A model generated the notes under the pieces. That model ran no database searches, was not told where the DNA came from, and saw nothing but the letters and a program-made list of their open reading frames with translations. Positions 32,839 to 42,272 of a stretch of DNA of 64,000 nucleotides are shown in pieces (the stretch's first letter is position 1; each line of letters opens with the position of its first letter). The stretch is from the NCBI GenBank assembly GCA_902493385.1, contig CABUPO010000001.1:1-64000 (forward strand), read 5' to 3'. The DNA is from an uncultured Lachnospiraceae bacterium (lineage in GTDB: Bacteria; Bacillota; Clostridia; Lachnospirales; Lachnospiraceae). A program made the translations under genes and the position numbers.

Positions 32839-34926
32839 TTGAGAAAAATTGTATTTAAAAAAATTCTTGCTTCTATGCTTAGCATGACGCTTATCGCAGG
32901 AATGATTGTAATTCCTGAAAAAACTTCCACAGCCAGTGTAGATACATCCGGCTGGAAGACTTCTATAGCGCTTGACTTCGGAATCCATCCGGATTCTGAG
33001 GAAGCCGATACTAATGTCAACGAATCGTCGCTTATGCCTAAGGTTTTTGCCGACTACCCTGATTTATTTACATCAACTCCGGACAGTCCCGCTGAAGCGC
33101 CGGCTGCAGGATACGGCAACATGACCTATGCTGACACAACTGTTTCTGACGTCTATAAGGACAGCGCACCGCAGCAGAATTCACAGCACATCGGTTTTGA
33201 CAGAGTAATGCCTTCCGCTGTTACTACTGAGGGCGGAAACTATTTTAAAGACTGGGTTTTCTCACCTGACGGCGAAAAATACAGCTTCAGCGTGGATTTA
33301 CCTGTCGGACAATATTATGTATACGTTTATACAGGCAACAAAACCAAGGAACGCAACAACACAACTATTGTGAATTTTAATAATGAAACAATTGGTGAAG
33401 CTGCACTAAATTATGATCAGACGTCTAACGGCGCAAGCCAGTTCTACGGCGCTACCAGGACAGAAGTTATATATGTGGTTGACGTAAAAGATAACGGCCA
33501 GGGATACGGTACTCTCACAGCTTATTTATCTGATAATACAATCGGCAACGAAGCATATGCCGCATCACATACATATACTATAGGCGATGCATTAGATGAG
33601 AACGATACTAAAGGAATTGACCGCTTCGATTTTTATGAAGGTACGGATGATGCAATAAATCCGGCAGCAGACGCAATCGTTACGGCACGTCTTAACGGTA
33701 TTGAAATTGCACCTGTTGCTTCTCCTGTTCATGCTCAGGATATTTCATCAACTGAAAACAACATAGAGCTTGAAATTAATTCCGAAGCGTCATTTAAACA
33801 AAGAGTTGCTGGAATAGAAGGCTGCACAGACAGAATTGCTTATCTAAGCTCTAATCCTGACGTTGCTTCAATTGATATATATTCAGGCATGATTACTACG
33901 CATAAGATAGGTGAGGCGGACATATATGCATATAATGCATATCTTAACAAATATGCAGTGACAAAGCTTTCAGTAACTGCCGAAACAGTTATTTCACTTG
34001 ACAAGTCTGAATTATCACTTACTCTTGACGCTGACGATTCAGCATCTGCCGAGCTTACCGCTTCATTCAATATGGCATCGTCTGAAATAGTAGAATGGAC
34101 AAGCAGCAATCCCGACGTTACAATAAGCGAGGCTTCATTTACACAAGGAGAAACATCAACGTCAAAGGTAACTGTTACCGCTAAAAATTCAGGTACGGCA
34201 ACTATTACGGCAAAGAGAATTGATACAGGCAAAACGGCAGCCTGTACAATTAATATCAGCCGTCCTGTAAAAGAGGTCTCTATAGCAGATAAAGACGGAA
34301 ACGTATATAACGACGACGCTAAAATTACGATAACAGCGGGCGATTCAATCGACATATCCGCAATAGTAACGCCTGATAACGCAACCAATAAGACAGTTCG
34401 TTTTGCTTCATCAGACCAGTCTGTTGCATCAGTTTCGACTGATAACAATATCGGAACCATATCAGGCAAAAATGCCGGAGAGACAGTTATTACTGTTACA
34501 GCCGAAGATAATTCAGAAGCATCTGATACTATCACCGTTACAGTTTTGCCAGCTCCTGTTGACAACAACGATAATACGACTACTGTTAATCCGTCTCCGG
34601 TTCCACAGGACAGCGGCAATACTATTAATCCTTCGCCTGCTCCTTTGGATAACAGCGCCGTAAGCAGTTCAGTAACTCTTTCGGGCAAAAAGCAGTCTAC
34701 TGTAAAAGTTAAAAAGAGCATAACCTTTAAAGCAAAGGCTTCAAATACATCGGTAAAGAAAATTAAAGTAAAAATCAAATCAGGAAAGAAGCTTATAAAA
34801 GTCAAAAAATCCGCAAAGAAGGTTAAAGTAACCGCTCTGAAAAAAGGCAAGGCAGCAATTGTTGTAACAGTCAAAGCAAAAGATGGTATATCAAAGAAAT
34901 TTACACGTAAGATTACAATCAAATAA
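32839..34926 (+). CDS. Secreted Ig-like (BIG2) protein with N-terminal CBM35-like domain
   Basis: 695 residues. The start is TTG 32839, with GGGAGG 8 bases upstream. After the signal peptide (ILASMLSMTLIAGMIVI), residues 45-290 resemble the beta-sandwich found at the N-terminus of rhamnogalacturonan acetylesterases (IALDFGIHP, AAGYGNMTYADTT, FSVDLPVGQYYVYVYTGN), but no catalytic domain follows. Three bacterial Ig-like repeats (ending TVTAKNSGTATITAKR, SGKNAGETVITVTAED), a Pro/Asn linker and a Lys-rich domain of about 80 residues complete it. The Lys-rich end is a degenerate Ig-like fold common in Lachnospiraceae and may bind the wall. Role: probable surface polysaccharide binding. Confidence 0.7.
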   Translation: MRKIVFKKILASMLSMTLIAGMIVIPEKTSTASVDTSGWKTSIALDFGIHPDSEEADTNVNESSLMPKVFADYPDLFTSTPDSPAEAPAAGYGNMTYADTTVSDVYKDSAPQQNSQHIGFDRVMPSAVTTEGGNYFKDWVFSPDGEKYSFSVDLPVGQYYVYVYTGNKTKERNNTTIVNFNNETIGEAALNYDQTSNGASQFYGATRTEVIYVVDVKDNGQGYGTLTAYLSDNTIGNEAYAASHTYTIGDALDENDTKGIDRFDFYEGTDDAINPAADAIVTARLNGIEIAPVASPVHAQDISSTENNIELEINSEASFKQRVAGIEGCTDRIAYLSSNPDVASIDIYSGMITTHKIGEADIYAYNAYLNKYAVTKLSVTAETVISLDKSELSLTLDADDSASAELTASFNMASSEIVEWTSSNPDVTISEASFTQGETSTSKVTVTAKNSGTATITAKRIDTGKTAACTINISRPVKEVSIADKDGNVYNDDAKITITAGDSIDISAIVTPDNATNKTVRFASSDQSVASVSTDNNIGTISGKNAGETVITVTAEDNSEASDTITVTVLPAPVDNNDNTTTVNPSPVPQDSGNTINPSPAPLDNSAVSSSVTLSGKKQSTVKVKKSITFKAKASNTSVKKIKVKIKSGKKLIKVKKSAKKVKVTALKKGKAAIVVTVKAKDGISKKFTRKITIK

Positions 34927-34935
34927 TTTAAACAT

Positions 34936-34965
34936 AAAAAGGGAGCTTTGCTGCTCCCTTTTTAT
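34936..34965. terminator. Bidirectional terminator
   Basis: GGGAGC-TTTGCT-GCTCCC flanked by A-runs on the left and T-runs on the right serves both the surface protein (plus) and the folD end of the metal-exporter run (minus). Confidence 0.9.
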
Positions 34966-35005
34966 CACCATATTAATATAATAAACAAAGCATACTTCCC
35001 ATGTA

Positions 35006-35857
35006 CTAATCAGCCGCTTTTAAAGCAGCGTCTACTACATGCTTCATAAGCACAGCCGTAGTCACACTGCCCACTCCGCCCGGTACCGGTGTAATAGCGG
35101 AAACTATTGGTTCTACAGCTGTATAATCAACATCGCCGCAAAGCCTGCCCTCATCATTTACATTAATGCCGACATCGATAATTATCTGTCCTTCCCTTAC
35201 ATAATCAGCTCCTACTACTCCCGCGCGTCCGCAGGCGGCAATAATAATATCGGCTCCTTTAGCGATATTCTGCACATCCTTTGTTTTGGTATGGCAGATT
35301 GTAACTGTTGCATTCTTTTTAAGAAGCATCATTGAAACCGGCTTTCCAACAACAAGCGAACGTCCTATAACGACAATATTTTTTCCTTCGCATCCGATAT
35401 TATAATGGTCTAATATTGCAAGACATGCTTCAGGCGTACATGGCGGATATCCTACGTCTCTTCCGGTAAATACGCCGCACAGCGAAGCCTCTGTCATACA
35501 GTCAACATCCTTTGCCGGGTCAAGTGCATTTTCAATCTTTTTGCTGTCCATATGCTTCGGAAGCGGTCTGAATAAAAGCGCGCCATGAATATCTTTATCA
35601 TTATTTACTTCATCTATTATATTAAGCAGCTCCCCCTCTGACGCATCGCCGTTAAGAAGATATTTTCTGCATTCTATACCGAGATTTTCACATCGCTTTA
35701 CCGCTCCGCGCTCATAAGACATATCGCTTTCATTCTCTCCGACACGTATTATAGCAAGCACAGGGGTAATTCCTTTATTATTTAACGCGCTTACATCAGC
35801 CTTTATAAAGCCGCTCATAGCCTCTGATACAGCTTTTCCTGATAACATTTCCGCCAT
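35006..35857 (-). CDS. folD: Bifunctional methylene-THF dehydrogenase/methenyl-THF cyclohydrolase
   Basis: 283 residues, normal FolD length. It interconverts methylene-, methenyl- and formyl-tetrahydrofolate with NADP. Family blocks are VGENESDMSYERGAVKRC (catalytic Tyr and Lys region), PLPKHMD, DPAKDVDCM, CTPEACLAIL, VIGRSLVVGKPVSMML and TPVPGGVGSVT near the C-terminus. It is 11 bases behind the fchA-like gene, forming a one-carbon pair. Confidence 0.95.
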   Translation of the reverse strand: MAEMLSGKAVSEAMSGFIKADVSALNNKGITPVLAIIRVGENESDMSYERGAVKRCENLGIECRKYLLNGDASEGELLNIIDEVNNDKDIHGALLFRPLPKHMDSKKIENALDPAKDVDCMTEASLCGVFTGRDVGYPPCTPEACLAILDHYNIGCEGKNIVVIGRSLVVGKPVSMMLLKKNATVTICHTKTKDVQNIAKGADIIIAACGRAGVVGADYVREGQIIIDVGINVNDEGRLCGDVDYTAVEPIVSAITPVPGGVGSVTTAVLMKHVVDAALKAAD

Positions 35858-35868
35858 ATAACCTCACC

Positions 35869-36501
35869 TTACTTTCTGATTTTTTTCATAACATAATCAA
35901 ATATTTCATCTGCAAAAGCGCCATACTCTGACAACATATCATCAGCTTTTTTATTAAGCTCCTTTGCATAATCTGTATCCTTCATAAGACCCGTATTAAT
36001 ATATACATTAAGAGACGCCCCATAAAGGGCCGCCTTTGTACAGGAGCATGCCACTCCGGCGTCAGACACCGCAAGCACGCTTCCCTTCTCTGCAAATTCC
36101 TTAATAACCAAAAGCGCTTCGCAGCATTTTTCCATAATATTCAGCGGCGTTTCACTTGCTGTTCGCAGAGCGGCTTCCATAATACTATTACGTTCTTTGA
36201 TTTCCTCCTGCGTGTTTTTAGGAAGACCGTACGCTTTTGATAACGGCTCAAACGCATTGGCGTCTTCATCTATAAGCTTAAGCATGTCCTCTCTGATTGC
36301 ACAGGCTTTATCAATAAGCTTTATTATATCGTCCTCAACGTCCTTATACTTTTTCTTTCCTATTGTCAGGCTTCCGACCATATTACCAAGAGCAATTCCT
36401 ATCGCTCCCATAAGCGCAGAAGCACCGCCGCCGCCCGGAACTGCCGAAGAGCCTGCCAGCTTTGTTACAAATTCATCACATGACATATCCGCATACCGCA
36501 T
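35869..36501 (-). CDS. fchA: Cyclodeaminase/cyclohydrolase family protein (FchA-like)
   Basis: 210 residues, all-helical. SSAVPGGGGASALMGAIGIALGNMVG (Gly-rich loop about 15-40) and the SDAGVACSCTKAALYGASLNVYINT block are typical of methenyltetrahydrofolate cyclohydrolase and formiminotetrahydrofolate cyclodeaminase. Next to folD it most likely acts on methenyl-THF; histidine degradation is the alternative but no hut genes are nearby. Confidence 0.88.
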   Translation of the reverse strand: MRYADMSCDEFVTKLAGSSAVPGGGGASALMGAIGIALGNMVGSLTIGKKKYKDVEDDIIKLIDKACAIREDMLKLIDEDANAFEPLSKAYGLPKNTQEEIKERNSIMEAALRTASETPLNIMEKCCEALLVIKEFAEKGSVLAVSDAGVACSCTKAALYGASLNVYINTGLMKDTDYAKELNKKADDMLSEYGAFADEIFDYVMKKIRK

Positions 36502-36523
36502 ATAATTTACCTCCGTATAATTA

Positions 36524-37906
36524 CTAAAGTTCTGTCACAATATTACTCAGCCATATTCCTTTTTTCAACATAATCATTCCTATACCAAGCTTTATCAAAT
36601 CAACCATCTGGCAGATAAGGTATACGGTCACAATTCCAAGCAGGGTATAACGGCTTAATACAAACGCCAGCGGAATCGAAACAACCCATACGTATGTGCT
36701 GTCAAACAGGAATGTAATAAACGTCTTTCCTCCAGACCTTATGGTAAAATATGTTGAATGAAGCACCGCCTGTACAGGCATCATGCATGCAATAACTCTT
36801 ATAAAGCCAGCCGCAAGATTCCTGACCTCTTCTGATGTATTGTATATCATAGGGAATAACGGTGCAAGGATAAACAATACACATCCTATAATAACATTTC
36901 CGACAAATGTTGCAAATATAATCTTACCAGCCGCATCAATCGCTTCATCAAATTTTCCCGCTCCAAGATGCTGGCCTACAATTATTGCTACGGCGCTTCC
37001 TACCGCTATAAACATAATATTAAACAAATTGCCTATCGTAGACGATATATTAAGCGCCGCTACTACAGACAGCCCTCTCACCGAATACGACTGCGTAAGC
37101 ATTGCCATTCCCGCCGCCCACAGACATTCATTTAACAGCAGAGGAGTTCCCTTAATAATAATTTTTTTGACAAGCGAAACAGGTATCGTAAAGTTCCTGT
37201 ACGCGCAGACAATAAAATTATTCTTTTCTTTATGCCTGTGCGTCCATGTTACTATAATACTGCATTCGACTATACGCGCTATAACAGTAGCTATTGCCGC
37301 TCCCTTAACCCCAAGCATTGGAGCCCCCAGTTTACCATATATGAGTATGTAATTCAGTATAAGATTAATAATTACGGCAGCCATACCTGCCTTCATCGGA
37401 ACGACAGTTTCATTAGTCTCTCTTAACGTTCCTGAATAACACTGCTCAACTGCAAAAGGGAAAAGCCCTATAAGCATTATTTTAAGATAATCCATACTGT
37501 ATCCCATTGTAGCTGCAATATTTCCGGTTTTGCCGCCCTCATGCATATAAAAGGACGCAAGCTTTTCTCCAAAAAGGATAAAAACAGTAATTCCCAAAAC
37601 AGTAATTACTGTGCTTATTACAAGCTTAAACCTGAACGAATGCTTTACACCTTCATGGTTTCCCTGTCCATAAAACTGCGCGCCAAATATTCCCGCACCG
37701 GATATTGCGCCGAATATACACAGGTTAAATACAAAAATAAGCTGATTAATAATCGATACTCCCGACATCTGATCCGTTCCGACTGCGCCTATCATAATAT
37801 TATCCAGCAGCGCAACAAAATTAGTTATCCCATTCTGTATCATAATAGGAAAAGCAATCCTTAAAAGCATCATATAAAATTTTCTGTCGCCTATTAACTT
37901 TTTCAA
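36524..37906 (-). CDS. MATE-family efflux transporter
   Basis: 460 residues with twelve helices and the internal repeat typical of MATE (IMIQNGITNFVALLDNIMIG at the N-terminus and its counterpart near 240). Exports drugs or metabolites using Na+ or H+. The start is TTG 37906, with an AGAGG only 2 bases away and a GGGGAA further up, so initiation may depend on coupling to the ABC gene that ends 14 bases upstream. Confidence 0.88.
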   Translation of the reverse strand: MKKLIGDRKFYMMLLRIAFPIMIQNGITNFVALLDNIMIGAVGTDQMSGVSIINQLIFVFNLCIFGAISGAGIFGAQFYGQGNHEGVKHSFRFKLVISTVITVLGITVFILFGEKLASFYMHEGGKTGNIAATMGYSMDYLKIMLIGLFPFAVEQCYSGTLRETNETVVPMKAGMAAVIINLILNYILIYGKLGAPMLGVKGAAIATVIARIVECSIIVTWTHRHKEKNNFIVCAYRNFTIPVSLVKKIIIKGTPLLLNECLWAAGMAMLTQSYSVRGLSVVAALNISSTIGNLFNIMFIAVGSAVAIIVGQHLGAGKFDEAIDAAGKIIFATFVGNVIIGCVLFILAPLFPMIYNTSEEVRNLAAGFIRVIACMMPVQAVLHSTYFTIRSGGKTFITFLFDSTYVWVVSIPLAFVLSRYTLLGIVTVYLICQMVDLIKLGIGMIMLKKGIWLSNIVTEL

Positions 37907-37920
37907 AACCTCTATTCCCC

Positions 37921-39636
37921 TTAATCGTTTCTAAACTGTTCTTCGTACAAGCTCTTGTATTGTCCTCCAAGCTTTATAAGCTCATCATGGCTTCCTCTCT
38001 CAATTATATCGCCATCAGCGATTACAGCTATCTCGTCAGCATTTCTTATAGTTGACAGGCGATGGGCTACTACAAGAGTAGTCCTGCCTTTACACAGTTC
38101 GTCAAGCGACTGCTGTATCATAATCTCAGTAGTATTGTCAAGCGCGCTTGTAGCTTCATCAAGTATAAGTATCGATGGATTCTTAAGAAACACTCTGGCA
38201 ATACTGAGTCTCTGCTTCTGTCCTCCCGACAGCCTTACTCCACGTTCTCCTATCCCGGTATCATAACCATTCTCAAGGCTCATAATATAATCATGGATGC
38301 GCGCTTTCTTCGCTGCTTCTATTACTTCATCATCCGATGCATCAGGTCTTCCGTATAAAATATTATCCTTAATACTTGCATTAAACAAATATATATCCTG
38401 CTGGACAATTCCAATATTACGCCTGAGCGATTCAAGAGTATACCTGTCTATCGGCGTATTGTCAATAAGAATGGAACCTGATTTAATATCATAAAAATGA
38501 GGAATCAGATGACATATTGTAGTTTTTCCACCGCCGCTTGGACCCACAAGAGCAAAAGTCGTTCCCTTCGATATTGAAAAGCTTATATCATTAAGAACAT
38601 CCTGTCCGCCTTCGTAACCATAGCACACATCTTTAAATTCAATATTTCCGAGAAGCTTTCCTGCGTCAATGGCTCCTGTTGTATCTTTTTCCGGTTTCTC
38701 TTCAAGAATCTCAAGAAATCTTTCAAATCCAGTCACTCCGTTCTGGAACTGCTCCATAAAATTAATCAGAGTCGTGACAGGATTAAGGAATATATTTACC
38801 GATACAACGAATGCCGAATAATCTCCAAAATCAATTCTTTCGTTATATAAAAATAATCCGCCTGCAATAAGAACTATAACATTAAACACGTCTGTAACAA
38901 ACGTTGTGCTGGAATGGAACTGTCCCATAGCCTTGTAGGCGTCTCTTCTTGCCTCAACAAAATCAATATTGCCTTCTTCAAATTTTTCTTCTTCCTTTTT
39001 TGAATTGGTAAACGCCTTTGTAACCCTTATTCCTGAAATACTGCTCTCAAGCGCCGAGTTAATCTTTGCAATAGATACCCTGCTGTCCATAAATGCTTTA
39101 CGCATCTTTTTTCTAAGCAGCATGACTATAACGAACATAAATGGTATGCATACAAATATAATAAGCGTAAGTATATTATCGATTGACCACAAATATACAA
39201 ACGAAATAATAATAGCAATAGAAGAAATAAGTATATTTTCAGGTCCGTGATGGGCAAGCTCGCTTATATCCATAAGATCGTTGGTCATACGGGACATTAT
39301 TTTTCCGGTCTCATGGTTGTCATAAAAGCTGTATGGAAGCTTTTCCAGATGCTCGAACATTTCCCTGCGCATCTGCGCCTGCATTTTTACACCCATCATA
39401 TGTCCCTGATACTGTATAAAAAACTGCAAAAGCATTCTTAATATATATAAAGCAAGCAGAGTAAGCCCCGCTCCGATAATCAGCCTGTATTTTTGGTTAG
39501 GTATGAAATCATTTAACATGTTTCTTGTCACTACCGGATACATTATTCCTATCAGAGCAACAAAAAAAGAAGCTGCCATATCAAGTATGAACAGCAGCTT
39601 GTGAGGTCTATAGTAGCTTATGAATTTCTTAAACAT
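37921..39636 (-). CDS. ABC exporter (fused permease-ATPase, MsbA/LmrA type)
   Basis: 571 residues: six helices in the first 300 residues, then the nucleotide-binding domain with Walker A GPSGGGKTTICH, Q-loop VQQDIYLFNAS, signature LSGGQKQRLSIARVF, Walker B ILILDEATSALD and H-loop VAHRLST. It works as a homodimer or with a partner; substrate unknown. AAAGG is 8 bases before the start and it follows the CadC-like gene by 24 bases. Confidence 0.9.
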   Translation of the reverse strand: MFKKFISYYRPHKLLFILDMAASFFVALIGIMYPVVTRNMLNDFIPNQKYRLIIGAGLTLLALYILRMLLQFFIQYQGHMMGVKMQAQMRREMFEHLEKLPYSFYDNHETGKIMSRMTNDLMDISELAHHGPENILISSIAIIISFVYLWSIDNILTLIIFVCIPFMFVIVMLLRKKMRKAFMDSRVSIAKINSALESSISGIRVTKAFTNSKKEEEKFEEGNIDFVEARRDAYKAMGQFHSSTTFVTDVFNVIVLIAGGLFLYNERIDFGDYSAFVVSVNIFLNPVTTLINFMEQFQNGVTGFERFLEILEEKPEKDTTGAIDAGKLLGNIEFKDVCYGYEGGQDVLNDISFSISKGTTFALVGPSGGGKTTICHLIPHFYDIKSGSILIDNTPIDRYTLESLRRNIGIVQQDIYLFNASIKDNILYGRPDASDDEVIEAAKKARIHDYIMSLENGYDTGIGERGVRLSGGQKQRLSIARVFLKNPSILILDEATSALDNTTEIMIQQSLDELCKGRTTLVVAHRLSTIRNADEIAVIADGDIIERGSHDELIKLGGQYKSLYEEQFRND

Positions 39637-39660
39637 CTTATCTGCCTTTCATTATATTGC

Positions 39661-40026
39661 TCATTCTTCCCTAATATGCTCGCAGCCCTGAGCTATAATA
39701 AGACGTACATGGTCGTCGGCAAGCGAATAAAATACGGATTTACCTTCACGTCTGCTTTTAACAAGCTTATTCTGCTTAAGTATCCTTAACTGATGCGATA
39801 TGGCAGACTGAGTCATATTAAGCACCTGCGCCAAATCACACACGCATACTTCGGCTTCAAATAAAACAAACAAAATTCTTATCCTTGTCGAATCGCCAAA
39901 CACCTTAAACAGTTCAGCAAGATCATATAATTCTGTCTCAGGCGGCATAGTCTCATTCACTATCTTAACAAGCTCTTCATGCACTTCAATCTGTTCACAG
40001 CATTCTGCAGCATTAATATGGTTCAT
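39661..40026 (-). CDS. ArsR/SmtB-family metal repressor (CadC-like)
   Basis: 121 residues with a winged helix (QSAISHQLRILKQNKLV). Metal ligands are visible: VCVCDLAQ in the recognition-adjacent helix, matching the ELCVCDL site of CadC, and an N-terminal Cys pair (ECCEQIEVHEE). This points to Cd/Pb/Zn sensing. It sits 4 bases after the P-type ATPase stop and probably represses the operon through the palindrome at 42179-42198. Confidence 0.9.
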   Translation of the reverse strand: MNHINAAECCEQIEVHEELVKIVNETMPPETELYDLAELFKVFGDSTRIRILFVLFEAEVCVCDLAQVLNMTQSAISHQLRILKQNKLVKSRREGKSVFYSLADDHVRLIIAQGCEHIREE

Positions 40027-40030
40027 TATA

Positions 40031-41905
40031 TCACATCCTTATTTTTTTTACAAACAACGCCCTTATAGCATTAAGCACTGCAATAACCATAACGCCTACA
40101 TCGGCAAATATTGCAAGCCACATATTGGCGATACCCAGCGCACCGAGCAAAAGGCATATAATCTTAATTCCTATTGCAAAATATATATTCTCATATACTA
40201 TTCTTAAACATTTATCTGCAATCTTTACTGCCTGAACTATCTTAAGAGGATCATCGTCCATCAGAACAACATCGGCAGCTTCTATTGCTGCGTCCGAACC
40301 CAGCGCACCCATTGCAATCCCTATATCTGCTCTTGAAAGCACAGGCGCGTCATTAATTCCGTCTCCGACAAATGCAAGCTTTTCTTTTTCAGGCTTCGCG
40401 GCAAGAAGCTCTTCTACCTTAGCAACCTTATCAGCGGGAAGAAGGTCGCTGTACACCTCTGTTATTCCAACATCTTCCGCAGTTTTTTCCGCCGCTTTTT
40501 TTATGTCTCCGGTCAACATAACAATTTTCTTAACTCCCGATTTTCTAAGGGCTTCTACTGCCTTTTTGGAATTAGGCTTAATTACGTCAGATATGACAAT
40601 ATGACCCTGATACTCTCCGTCAACCGCCATATGAACTACAGTTCCGGATTCATGGCAGTCTATATGCTCTACGCCTATACTATTCATAAGCTTTGCATTG
40701 CCAACAGCCACAGATACTCCGTCAACCTTTGCTGTTACGCCATTACCGCCTGTCTCGCATACATCTGTTACTATATTAATATCCGGTTTCCTGCCATAAG
40801 CCTCTATTATACTCTTACTGATAGGATGCACTGAAAATGCTTCAGCATGTGCGGCATACCAAAGAAGCTTTTCGTCCGAAAGACTGCTGTGATGTATACC
40901 GACGACCTTAAAAATACCGTGCGTTATCGTACCGGTCTTATCAAAAACAATATATCTGATTTTTGACAAGGTTTCAAGATAATTAGAACCCTTAACCAGT
41001 ATGCCTTCTCTGCTTGCTCCTCCTATTCCTGCAAAAAAGCTTAATGGAATACTTATAACAAGCGCGCAAGGACAGCTTATTACAAGAAACGTAAGCGCCC
41101 TGTATACCCACACATCAAGCTGCGGCGCAAGTCCCATAAAACACAGTCTTATAAGCGGAGGCACAAGCGCCAGAAAAACCGCGCCCAAACATACAATTGG
41201 AGTGTAAAATCTTGCAAATTTCGATATAAAATTTTCTGACTTAGACTTCTTTGAGCTTGAATTTTCAACAAGGTCAAGTATCTTAGATACAGTAGACTCC
41301 CCAAACTCCTTTGTTGTCCTGACCTTTAGGACGCCCGTCATATTAATACATCCGCTTATTATCTCGCCGCCTTCACTTATATCTCTCGGAACACTTTCGC
41401 CTGTAAGCGCGCTTGTATTAATCGTTGAACTTCCTTCTATTACAATTCCGTCAATCGGGCACTTTTCTCCCGGCTGTACAACAATTACGCTTCCTGCCGG
41501 CACCTCGTCAGGATCAACCTTCTTTATTACGCCATCCTCAAATATTCCGGCATAATCCGGCCTTATATCCATAAGAGCGCCGATATTTCTTCTGCTTTTT
41601 CCAACTGCATAGCTTTGAAACAGCTCTCCAATCTGGTAAAAAAGCATAACCGCAACGCCTTCAGTATACTCGCCAAGAACTATAGCTCCCACCGTTGCCA
41701 CCGCCATAAGAAAATTCTCGTCAAATACCTGTCTGTTAAGTATACCCTTTATTGCTTTCTTTAAAATATCATATCCGATAACCATATACGGTATAAGAAA
41801 TAATACAAATCTTACATAACCTTCTAAAGGCAGCAGCGACATAACAGCTGTAAGTATTCCTGAAATAAATATACGAATAAGTACTTTTTTCTGCTTTTTA
41901 GTCAT
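40031..41905 (-). CDS. P1B-type Zn/Cd/Pb-transporting ATPase
   Basis: 624 residues. Metal channel motif CPCALVISIP, phosphorylation loop DKTGTITHG, SVHPISKS (HP motif), TGESVPRD, GDGINDAPVL, and a conserved Asp in the last helix pair (NMWLAIFADVGVM) typical of P1B-2 pumps for Zn, Cd and Pb. The N-terminal metal-binding domain is missing and is supplied by the separate 72-residue HMA protein just upstream. AGGAG lies 8 bases before the ATG. Confidence 0.93.
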   Translation of the reverse strand: MTKKQKKVLIRIFISGILTAVMSLLPLEGYVRFVLFLIPYMVIGYDILKKAIKGILNRQVFDENFLMAVATVGAIVLGEYTEGVAVMLFYQIGELFQSYAVGKSRRNIGALMDIRPDYAGIFEDGVIKKVDPDEVPAGSVIVVQPGEKCPIDGIVIEGSSTINTSALTGESVPRDISEGGEIISGCINMTGVLKVRTTKEFGESTVSKILDLVENSSSKKSKSENFISKFARFYTPIVCLGAVFLALVPPLIRLCFMGLAPQLDVWVYRALTFLVISCPCALVISIPLSFFAGIGGASREGILVKGSNYLETLSKIRYIVFDKTGTITHGIFKVVGIHHSSLSDEKLLWYAAHAEAFSVHPISKSIIEAYGRKPDINIVTDVCETGGNGVTAKVDGVSVAVGNAKLMNSIGVEHIDCHESGTVVHMAVDGEYQGHIVISDVIKPNSKKAVEALRKSGVKKIVMLTGDIKKAAEKTAEDVGITEVYSDLLPADKVAKVEELLAAKPEKEKLAFVGDGINDAPVLSRADIGIAMGALGSDAAIEAADVVLMDDDPLKIVQAVKIADKCLRIVYENIYFAIGIKIICLLLGALGIANMWLAIFADVGVMVIAVLNAIRALFVKKIRM

Positions 41906-41930
41906 ATTCTCAGCTCCTAAGCAACATTAA

Positions 41931-42149
41931 TTATAAAAAAATCTCGCAGTCATCCTCAACCTTCTTACAATTTTTAACAACCTTTTTCATTACATCCGAC
42001 GGTTCTGAGCCATCTTCAAATTCAACGCTCATCTTAAGCGTCATAAAATTAACAACAGCATTCTTAACACCTTCGGTCTTCCTTGCTGCCTCCTCCATCT
42101 TATTAGCACAGTTTGCACAATCCACATCAATCTTATATGTCTTTTTCAT
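41931..42149 (-). CDS. Stand-alone HMA metal-binding protein
   Basis: 72 residues, one heavy-metal-associated domain with the ligand pair CANC (about residues 11-14) in VDCANCANKMEEAARKTEGV, plus further Cys near the C-terminus (NCKKVEDDCEIF). It is likely to deliver Zn/Cd to the ATPase or to act as its detached N-terminal domain. It is the first gene behind the operator-promoter, 25 bases from the pump gene. Confidence 0.92.
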   Translation of the reverse strand: MKKTYKIDVDCANCANKMEEAARKTEGVKNAVVNFMTLKMSVEFEDGSEPSDVMKKVVKNCKKVEDDCEIFL

Positions 42150-42178
42150 AATATATTCTCCAATCTTGTCATGTATTC

Positions 42179-42236
42179 ATATGAGCAATTGTTCATATGT
42201 TTGATTATATTATATCATCTGAATATAATATGTCAA
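42179..42236 (-). promoter_or_regulatory. Consensus promoter with ArsR-type operator
   Basis: Minus strand TTGACA (42236-42231), 16 bases, TATAAT (42214-42209), then the 20-base near-palindrome ATATGAACAATTGCTCATAT (42198-42179), symmetrical except at one pair. It overlaps the expected transcription start, as in other ArsR/CadC-controlled operons. Confidence 0.75.
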
Positions 42237-42272
42237 TATGATATTTATTTTTTCTGTAAAAAATAATATATA

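Noticed and set aside
33840..34922. Long open frame on the minus strand, about 360 codons
   Set aside because: It lies entirely antisense to the well-supported Ig-like surface protein; the length is a by-product of that gene's codon use, and it has no ribosome site or domain.
42243..42268. AT-only inverted repeat after the radical SAM gene as terminator
   Set aside because: Composed only of A/T runs around CTGT; such pairings are expected by chance in this AT-rich gap and stability would be low.
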